Assembly: GCA_903863885.1 (NCBI GenBank) | Contig: CAIPEB010000336.1 | Coordinates: forward strand, 1 to 64,000 | Origin: an uncultured Planctomycetaceae bacterium | GTDB taxonomy: Bacteria; Planctomycetota; Planctomycetia; Pirellulales; Pirellulaceae | DNA length: 64,000 nucleotides | Direction: 5' to 3' | Shown here: piece by piece, positions 29,201-34,981 of the stretch | Numbering within the stretch: position 1 is the first letter of the stretch | How the letters are laid out: every line of letters begins with the position of its first letter | Position numbers and translations under genes: made by a program | The notes under the pieces: model-generated | Databases searched by the model: none | Told to the model about the DNA's origin: nothing | What the model saw: the letters and a program-made list of their open reading frames with translations, nothing else

Positions 29201-29753
29201 CGGCGGCGAAGGTCTGGAGGGCCCGGTGCCTCCGCAAAAGCAACGCGAACTCGATCGCATGGCGCAACGCCAGGCCGATCTGCGAAATCGCGCCGAAGCC
29301 GTCGATGTGAAATTCCAGGTGATGAACTATCACCATACCGACCTGCAGAAAATGATCGAAATGATGGCGGCCGTAGAGCAGGATCTCAAGAGCGGCCGCT
29401 ATCAGAGTGCGATGCGCCGCCGGCAGGTACTGCTGGACGGACTCGGAAACGTAAAGACGTATGCCGAGGGCGAGTTCGAGGTTCGCAAGGACGAGACATC
29501 CAATTTGCCCGGCGACATCCAGAAGGAACTGCTCGGCAGCATGAGCGAAGCATCGCCCGCCGGTTGGGAGGAACTGAACCGCAAGTACTTCCAGCGGCTT
29601 TCGGCGTCGGATGCGGCTTCCGCTCCCTCCACGACACCGTCTGCTGAAAGGCCGCCCGCTGAAGGGAATGCCGCCGAGAAGCCGACGTCTGACAAGCCTG
29701 CAGCCGAGATGCCGGCCGCTGAGAAGCAGCCTGGCGGTGGAGTGAAACCGTGA
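26283..29753 (+). CDS. Large membrane coiled-coil protein (DUF4175-like), 1156 aa
   Basis: The start at 26283 is preferred because GGAG lies nine bases before it; the upstream in-frame ATG at 26250 has no ribosome binding site. Three membrane helices (about 20-45, 58-80 and 160-182) are followed by beta-sandwich-like segments (about 200-510), long charged coiled-coil helices (about 550-830), an acidic stretch, a Gly/Ser-rich linker (about 900-1000), another helical region, and a C-terminal tail of Ala/Glu/Lys/Pro repeats (AEKP, AAEMPAAEKQ). The layout resembles large DUF4175-type planctomycete/proteobacterial membrane proteins found next to DUF4159 and VWA genes. Most of the protein probably faces the periplasm. 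Its stop overlaps the next gene's GTG start. Confidence 0.85.
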   Translation: MSPVAQAVLDQLDDTRQRWWLFSLLCNILLAGCSSLAMIVAFIMADVLLLLPQKILGALLVVWLAATVSLLLVTVLRILRYQRGLEAAARRVELSFPEVGSDLINLIQLVHSAEPDTSGFHEAAITDAAHRMEGVRFSAAAGRHTAWQRWRLGLQTPHDLAIFTALAAVVVGLSVSLGMAFPTWASSMDRLFKPWTFVPQVGAVKIVEVAPGNAELLVGSRLEVTARVDVPEEMRAPRGKFYFQVDGENAENERELAIGNDPRLFRYTIPTVTRSLRYRLQIGDSQSDIYRVTASELPTITSVRVTYEYPSYLGMPERQVQQQQADLEGPQYAIAHLQVASAAALSRGHAQIKDRQIPGEVGRDGKTLTLSIPLVETTNYTLHLYNTSRQTDSAPRVNCIRVAVDAPPTVQLLKPLRESSCPPGEEVSLAMRAADDHGLGAARFEWKPSAPEAADAKNGSGDIAAVRKWDSLQNAAAMTLAHSWKLEGSQFTPGKELMVRAVVSDARQLSRTGLELKPQEAVSEWHRIRIADPQQIAAQSLEQIDGINAKLREILKLQVLARVSAAEAARQEDSTAVAKSGQDIRQRQVQIQTRTAEISRAGKAAKEIDRADLRQSLAKLANGEMLKAVQQADALARLKHTGELPQTAPPLMETQDAIIEALRALLDEARQAANEALAEMKDRPGGDLPKDVQEKLMKLSEKLQEFLHQQKKVVEASENLAKKPVDDFTDEDEKQLADLAAIEDSWSQFMGETHSDFSKLPEQDFANASIAKELVEVQTELKMAEGALTKKTADIAVPLEQLGVEMAEEMLTNIEKWLPDTPDRERWSQEESLADDMKEAPMAELPGELEDIVGELMEEEEDLFDEMEDVSSSMADSIDKGAGWDAMDGPISNMSARGVTGNRLPNSSEIGGRSGEGRQGKSSGEFVSDTAVGKGGRKTPTRLSSDAYQKGQVKDVSKDPTGGATGGGKESGAGGEGLEGPVPPQKQRELDRMAQRQADLRNRAEAVDVKFQVMNYHHTDLQKMIEMMAAVEQDLKSGRYQSAMRRRQVLLDGLGNVKTYAEGEFEVRKDETSNLPGDIQKELLGSMSEASPAGWEELNRKYFQRLSASDAASAPSTTPSAERPPAEGNAAEKPTSDKPAAEMPAAEKQPGGGVKP

Positions 29754-30970
29754 TCCGTTCCGTTGCCTGGCAGGGTCGTCGCGTGTCCGCAATCAGATCG
29801 CTGTTCTGCACGTTTGGGGCTGCTCTGCTCATTCTCGTCGCCGTGCGGGGAATCGGCGCGGAAGAGGGCAAGGTTGCGACCAAAAGGGTGGTGATTCCAT
29901 TCGATTTCGAATCGAAATTCGATAACGGGCGATATGGCCAGATGGTCGGGGACCTTATTTGGAAAAAGCTCGAACGCGACGGAACGTGCATTATCCCCGA
30001 GTCGATGCTGGACGTGCGCGACTGGCAGGAACGCCGGCGAACGGTGCCCAACCCGGATACGCCGCTTGCGGAACTCCAGCGTTATGTGCGAGACGATTTC
30101 GGCGGGCAGGCGTGCATCTGGGGAAAAATCGAGCGTGTCGAAGGTGCTGCGACGGACGAATATGACGTATGGATTCGCATTGCCGACTTTTCGGAATCGG
30201 AACCGCGGCTTGTGTTCAGCAAACAGGCAAGAACGAAGACCGTCAGCGAAATTCCGCACCTGTATGTGAAAGAGGCGCTCGACCAGTTGCTGGGGCGGAA
30301 GCCCGAGGCGAAGTCGGGGCCCGACCCGGAGGTCGAGCGGCTGTGGCAAACGGCTGCCAATCTCGTCCAAGGTGATTTTGAGAAGGGCGACCCGAGGCCC
30401 GAGGGGTGGGATCCGCCGACGGAGTACATATCGAAGGCGGTAGTCACCGGCGAGGATGGTACCGCGAATCATGTGATTCGATTTCAGTTCCCCTCGAGCG
30501 TGGCGGAAACGACGGGCGTTCTTTATTACAGCGACTATTTCCCTGTTGAAGCGAATGCCACTTACCGGTTTCAGTGCCGGTGGCGTACGACCGGGTCGGC
30601 GGTCAAGGTCTTCATCAAATGCTATGACGAACTGACGACCGATTACTCGAAGGGACGCAAGGAAGACTCGCCCCGCGAAAAGCGCGAAGTCTACCGCAGC
30701 CAGCAGAATCTGCAGGGGCCTGCCAAAACGTGGAACGTGCAGACGGAGGACTTCACTCCGAAGCACACTCAGTTCACGCCAAAATGGGGGCGGGTCATGC
30801 TGTACGCCTATTTCCCGCCGGGAACGGTGGATTTCGACGATGTAATCGTCAAGCAGATCAAGCCGGCTCCCGCGTCTCAGACGCCGCGAGTTCGGCGTCC
30901 CTCGCTGGAAACCAAGGTGCTGAGCGACGAACTGGAGAAACCGGAACGCTCGCGGCCCAAGCAGGATTGA
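29750..30970 (+). CDS. Secreted TolB-like protein, 406 aa
   Basis: The start is GTG at 29750, overlapping the previous stop by four bases (GTGA), so it is translationally coupled. A signal peptide (RSLFCTFGAALLILVAVRGI) precedes a domain beginning KRVVIPFDFES with GRYGQMVGDLIWKKLERDG and YVRDDFGGQACIWGKIERV, which looks like the N-terminal fold of TolB/curli-secretion-like lipoproteins. The C-terminal half (about 215-370) has a beta-sandwich flavour (YYSDYFPVEANATYRFQCRW), like a carbohydrate-binding-type jelly roll. The tail is charged. Probably a periplasmic partner of the upstream membrane protein. Specific role unknown. Confidence 0.82.
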   Translation: MIRSVAWQGRRVSAIRSLFCTFGAALLILVAVRGIGAEEGKVATKRVVIPFDFESKFDNGRYGQMVGDLIWKKLERDGTCIIPESMLDVRDWQERRRTVPNPDTPLAELQRYVRDDFGGQACIWGKIERVEGAATDEYDVWIRIADFSESEPRLVFSKQARTKTVSEIPHLYVKEALDQLLGRKPEAKSGPDPEVERLWQTAANLVQGDFEKGDPRPEGWDPPTEYISKAVVTGEDGTANHVIRFQFPSSVAETTGVLYYSDYFPVEANATYRFQCRWRTTGSAVKVFIKCYDELTTDYSKGRKEDSPREKREVYRSQQNLQGPAKTWNVQTEDFTPKHTQFTPKWGRVMLYAYFPPGTVDFDDVIVKQIKPAPASQTPRVRRPSLETKVLSDELEKPERSRPKQD

Positions 30971-30982
30971 CCGGCGATTGGA

Positions 30983-31012
30983 AATGGGAGGCGTATCCCG
31001 CTAATTCCCATT
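30983..31012. repeat. 7-bp inverted repeat after the envelope-cluster operon
   Basis: AATGGGA (30983-30989) and TCCCATT (31006-31012) are perfect reverse complements starting 13 bases past the stop of the 29750-30970 gene. There is no T-run, so only a weak or factor-assisted terminator is possible. Confidence 0.35.
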
Positions 31013-31015
31013 CGC

Positions 31016-31045
31016 TTGACCTGAGTTATCGGCTCGTCCTACGAT
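31016..31045 (+). promoter_or_regulatory. Candidate sigma-70-type promoter for the cytochrome operon
   Basis: TTGACC (31016-31021) is followed after 18 bases by TACGAT (31040-31045). This pair would start transcription about 285 bases before the HzsA-related gene. Motif match only; planctomycete promoter consensus is poorly defined. Confidence 0.35.
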
Positions 31046-31222
31046 GAGCTTACTAATCGTTCTGAATCGGTCGCACCGGTCAGATTGGCGAAACGGTCAA
31101 ACCGCAGCCCGCCGATCGTTCGTGCGGTCCCGCCTGGGCAAGGCACAAGTGGCCATTACGGCTTTGTGAAGTGTTTTGCCTCGAAAGCACGAAATTGAGT
31201 GAACCGGCAGTGTGCGTCAATC

Positions 31223-31240
31223 GTACCACCGACGTGGTAC
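31223..31240. promoter_or_regulatory. 18-base perfect dyad (possible operator)
   Basis: GTACCAC, a CGAC spacer and GTGGTAC form a perfect 7-bp dyad about 100 bases before the HzsA-related start. The short loop and symmetry fit a dimeric repressor site or an RNA hairpin in the leader. Confidence 0.4.
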
Positions 31241-31336
31241 ATGGCGCATTAAGCGTAACTCCAGCCCAGTCGGATTGAACGGGTGTTCGGGCCGACGGCG
31301 GACTGCACAACACGTAACGGTTTTCGGATCTATTTC

Positions 31337-33319
31337 ATGCACACACTCCGCATCATGCGCGTGGTAGGGAAGCGGCGATCGCAGTGGGGGAGTGGTTTTG
31401 TTCCGGTCCTCGGTTCTGCTGGGGGCCTGGGCATTGCCAGTTGGGTAGCCTGCGTCGCGGCACTGCTGGTCGGGGGGACCGTTGGGCGGTGCGAGTCGGG
31501 CGCACCACCGCTGGCAGGGCAAAGACTCAAGGATCCGGTTCTGGTCGTCCAGTTTCCAGGGCGGCCGCAGGCGGTTGTTGCGTCCGCTTCTTCTCCGATG
31601 CGTTCGTTCGAGGCCGATCGCGGTCGAATAGTGCTGGTCGGTCCCGACGGGGCGGCCAGGGTTCTCACTCGGGCCTTCTACAGTGCCTGTGAACCGGACG
31701 TCTCGTTCGATGCGAAGCGATTCCTCTTTGCCGGCAAGCCGAATCGAGAAGATCGCTGGAATATCTACGAAATGTCGTTCGATGGCGGGCAAGTTCGCCA
31801 GATCACGAAAGACCTCGGCGACTGCCGCAGTCCGGGTTATCAGTCGCGTCATTACCAGATTTCCGAGAGCAACGACACGTGGTTTCAGATCACGTTTGTG
31901 CGCAGCGATTCAGGGCAGCGGGCGGAGCAGGGGGGCGGGACGGCGTCGAGTCTCTGGACTTGCAAGCTCGACGGCAGCCTGGTGCGGCCGATCACGTTCA
32001 ATCTGGCCAACGATTTCGACCCCTCGCTCATGTGGGATGGGAGGCTGCTGTTCGCGAGTTGGCGGCCTTCGGACCGCGAAGCGGGGGGCGATCGCATTTC
32101 GCTGCTGGAAATCAACGCGGATGGCACCGATTACTCGCCGTTTGTCGGCCGCGCCGGTAAGCGAATCAAGCAGATGCCTTGCACGACTCCGCGGCAGTTG
32201 GCGGTGTTTGTCGAATCGGATTCGCCGCATTCGGATGGAGCGGGAACGCTTGGCAGTGTCTCTTTGCTGCGGCCTCAGCACACCTACCGGTCACTGACAG
32301 GACCCAACGAGGGGCTTTACCATTCGCCATCCCCGCTGCCCGATGGATCCTTGCTCGTGTCGCGCCGGCCGAACGACGGTTCGGCCGGTTTCGCCGTGTA
32401 TCGTTTTGACGTGCAGACGGCGAAAACTACGCTGGTTTTCGATGACCCTGAGTTCGATGACGTGCAGGCCCGGGTGGTCGTGGCTCGGCGGGAACCCGAT
32501 GGCCGATCCAGTTCGGTAATCGATACCGATCCGTTGGGTAAGTTGTACTGCATGAACGTCTATAACAACGATTCGCGGGACGGCATCGCTCTGCCCGAGG
32601 GCTCGGTGAAGCGGCTTCGCGTCGTTGAGGGACTCCCTTCGTCGGCGTCGAGCGATGTGCTGTCGGCGATTCGGCGCGTGATCGGCGAGTGCGAGGTTCC
32701 GAGCGACGGATCGTTTAACGTTCAACTGCCTGCGAATATGCCGGTCGAACTGCAGTTGCTTGACGATCAAGGCATGACGTTGCGCCGTTGCGGATGGGTC
32801 TGGACCCGGAACCACTTCAACCAGGGGTGTGTCGGCTGCCATGAGGATCCGGAAATAGCCCCGGACAATTATGCGACGGCTGCTTTGAATCAGTCGAGTG
32901 TGGTGATGAATCCACCGGACGACGCGAAGAAGACCGTGACGTTTCTGAAGGATGTTCTGCCGATCGTGGAGTCCAAGTGCCTGCCGTGCCACGCCGAAAA
33001 AGGTTCGCCGCCCGCCCTTCCGCCGGCAGCCCAGCGTGAAGCTCTCTACCGGTCGCTCGTTGGAACCGGTGTGTCGGGTAGTGGCAGTTGTGTCCACCCT
33101 GGGCAGGCGCGAACGAGTCCTCTGATCTGGCACGTGCTGGGCCGGAACTCGTCGCGGCCTTGGGACGGCGAGTTTGCAGCCAAGTCCGCGAAACCCATTC
33201 CAGCCGACTCGAAGGTCCAGTTTACTGCGGCCGAGCAGGCTTTACTCATCCAGTGGATCGATCTTGGCGCGTCCTACGGGCCCGCCGATCCTGAATCCTC
33301 GTCTACGAGGTCTCCATGA
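31337..33319 (+). CDS. HzsA-related diheme c-type protein, 660 aa
   Basis: An exported protein with a basic N-terminus and a hydrophobic segment (GGLGIASWVACVAALLVGG). The middle is TolB/propeller-like with phrases typical of the hydrazine-synthase alpha-subunit family: FDAKRFLFAGKPNREDRWNIY and MSFDGGQVRQITKDLGDCRS. Two CXXCH heme sites follow, CVGCH (C498) and CLPCH (C548), the latter preceded by LPIVESK as in cytochrome-like modules. The family is best known from anammox hydrazine synthase, but related 'HzsA-related' proteins occur widely in planctomycetes with unknown substrates; no other anammox gene is here. The start is uncertain: in-frame ATGs occur at 31337 and 31355 and none has a good ribosome binding site. 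Its stop overlaps the next start (ATGA). Confidence 0.85.
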   Translation: MHTLRIMRVVGKRRSQWGSGFVPVLGSAGGLGIASWVACVAALLVGGTVGRCESGAPPLAGQRLKDPVLVVQFPGRPQAVVASASSPMRSFEADRGRIVLVGPDGAARVLTRAFYSACEPDVSFDAKRFLFAGKPNREDRWNIYEMSFDGGQVRQITKDLGDCRSPGYQSRHYQISESNDTWFQITFVRSDSGQRAEQGGGTASSLWTCKLDGSLVRPITFNLANDFDPSLMWDGRLLFASWRPSDREAGGDRISLLEINADGTDYSPFVGRAGKRIKQMPCTTPRQLAVFVESDSPHSDGAGTLGSVSLLRPQHTYRSLTGPNEGLYHSPSPLPDGSLLVSRRPNDGSAGFAVYRFDVQTAKTTLVFDDPEFDDVQARVVVARREPDGRSSSVIDTDPLGKLYCMNVYNNDSRDGIALPEGSVKRLRVVEGLPSSASSDVLSAIRRVIGECEVPSDGSFNVQLPANMPVELQLLDDQGMTLRRCGWVWTRNHFNQGCVGCHEDPEIAPDNYATAALNQSSVVMNPPDDAKKTVTFLKDVLPIVESKCLPCHAEKGSPPALPPAAQREALYRSLVGTGVSGSGSCVHPGQARTSPLIWHVLGRNSSRPWDGEFAAKSAKPIPADSKVQFTAAEQALLIQWIDLGASYGPADPESSSTRSP

Positions 33320-34965
33320 ACGCCGCTCGAACTCTGGCCATGGTCGTGCTCGCGGCAGTTGCCGCCGGAATTGCGCAGAACAGCGCGGCCCAATCCGAAC
33401 CATCGTCTCAGCTGCCGACGTTCACCGACGTGACGCAGCAGGCGGGAATCGATTTTCGCCACAACTGCGGCGACAGCAAGATGGACAACATCGTCGAGGG
33501 GACTGGCGCCGGGGCGATGTTCTTCGATTTTGACGGCGACGGCTGGCTCGATATTTATCTGGTCAACGGCCGGTGGCACCCGGATTTCAGTGACAACCGC
33601 GGCCGGAATCTGCGCGGAAAGCTGGCTAATAAGCTGTACCGCAACAATCACGACGGGACTTTTGCGGACGTCACGCAGAAAGCGGGGGTGGCGGGCAGGA
33701 GTTACGCCTGCGGCGCATCCGCGGCCGATATCGACAACGACGGCGATCTCGATCTTTACGTGCTGTGTTACGGGCCAAACGAGTTGTACCGGAACAACGG
33801 CAACGGCACATTCACCGACATCTCGCAGGAGTCGGGACTGGCAGACCCGCGATGGAGTCTTCAGGCCGTCTGGTTCGACTACGATCACGACGGAGATGCG
33901 GACGTCTATGTCGTCAATTACCTGGAATACGACAAGGGAGCATTCCGCGCCTTTTACGCTCCCACGGGATATCCGGGGCCATTGAGTTACCATGGCCAGC
34001 CGGACGCTCTTTATCTGAACGACGGCTCCGGAAAATTCACGGAAGCCACGGAGAAAGCGAAGTTGCTGAATCCCGAAGGCCGCGGCATGGGGGCCACGAT
34101 GGCGGACTTCGACAATGACGGCCGGCTGGATATCTACGTCGCCAACGACGCCATGGCGAATGACTTCTATCGCGACAAGGGGGACGGCACCTACGAGGAG
34201 GAAGCGCTGCTGCGGGGCGCAGCTTTCGGTGAAGCAGGGCAGGGGGTGTCCTCGATGGGCCCGACGTTCGGCGATGTGGACCGCGACGGCCGCCTCGATC
34301 TGTACATCCCCGACATGGACTACGGTTGCCTTCTGATGAACCGCGGCGATTTCTTCGAGGACAAGACAACGCCGGCCGGTCTGGCCGTGGTGTGCGGACA
34401 GTATGTCGGCTGGGGCGGAATCCTGTTCGACTACGACAACGACGGCAATCTGGACCTCTTCGTGGCCAACGGCGACGCGCACAAGGAGTTCCCCGACGAA
34501 GCCGTGCTCTGTCGCAACGACGGCAAAGGCAACTTCGTAGACGTGGCGCGTTTGTCGGGCGACTTCTTTCACAAAGAGTACCTGGCTCGGGGCGCAACCT
34601 GGGGTGATTTCGACAACGACGGCGATTTGGATCTGCTTGTCGCTTGTCTGAACGACGGTCCGCGCCTGCTTCGCAACGACGGTGGGAATCGCAATCACTG
34701 GCTGACGGTCGAAGCCAAGTTGCCCAACGGCAAAACGGATGCCCTCGGGGCCCGCATCACCGTCACGGCCAACGGAATGAAACAGATCCAGGACCTGATT
34801 CCCGTTCGCGGCTTTCTCTCCCAGGGGGATCCTCGCGTGAGTTTCGGCCTGGGCCAGGCAGCCACGGTGGACGAAGTCGAGATTCGCTGGCCGAACGGGC
34901 GTACGACGAAGATGACCCAAGTCCCCGCGAATCAGTTTCTGCGGGTCGTGCAACCGGCCGAGTAA
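33316..34965 (+). CDS. CRTAC1-family FG-GAP/VCBS and ASPIC/UnbV protein, 549 aa
   Basis: A signal peptide (MVVLAAVAAGIAQNSAAQ region) is followed by many FG-GAP/VCBS blades with calcium-loop motifs such as DFDGDGWLDIYLVNG, DIDNDGDLDLYV, DYDHDGDADVYVVNY, DFDNDGRLDIYVAND and DYDNDGNLDLFVANG. These form an extracellular beta-propeller. The C-terminus carries the ASPIC/UnbV domain (LGARITVTANGMKQIQDL, SFGLGQAATVDEVEIRWPNG). The length is typical for CRTAC1-like proteins. It overlaps the HzsA-related stop by four bases and precedes the ten-heme cytochrome by 16 bases, so the three are likely co-expressed. Probably a calcium-binding exported scaffold or ligand-binding protein. Confidence 0.93.
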   Translation: MNAARTLAMVVLAAVAAGIAQNSAAQSEPSSQLPTFTDVTQQAGIDFRHNCGDSKMDNIVEGTGAGAMFFDFDGDGWLDIYLVNGRWHPDFSDNRGRNLRGKLANKLYRNNHDGTFADVTQKAGVAGRSYACGASAADIDNDGDLDLYVLCYGPNELYRNNGNGTFTDISQESGLADPRWSLQAVWFDYDHDGDADVYVVNYLEYDKGAFRAFYAPTGYPGPLSYHGQPDALYLNDGSGKFTEATEKAKLLNPEGRGMGATMADFDNDGRLDIYVANDAMANDFYRDKGDGTYEEEALLRGAAFGEAGQGVSSMGPTFGDVDRDGRLDLYIPDMDYGCLLMNRGDFFEDKTTPAGLAVVCGQYVGWGGILFDYDNDGNLDLFVANGDAHKEFPDEAVLCRNDGKGNFVDVARLSGDFFHKEYLARGATWGDFDNDGDLDLLVACLNDGPRLLRNDGGNRNHWLTVEAKLPNGKTDALGARITVTANGMKQIQDLIPVRGFLSQGDPRVSFGLGQAATVDEVEIRWPNGRTTKMTQVPANQFLRVVQPAE

Positions 34966-34981
34966 AGGGAGAAACGGAGAT

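Larger units (their letters stand above)
30971..31336. other. Intergenic region before the cytochrome operon
   Basis: No gene is seen in these 366 bases. The region holds an inverted repeat just after the TolB-like gene, a candidate sigma-70-type promoter and a perfect 18-base dyad, each listed separately. A frame opening at 31283 runs into the HzsA-related gene but gives no plausible signal peptide. Confidence 0.55.
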
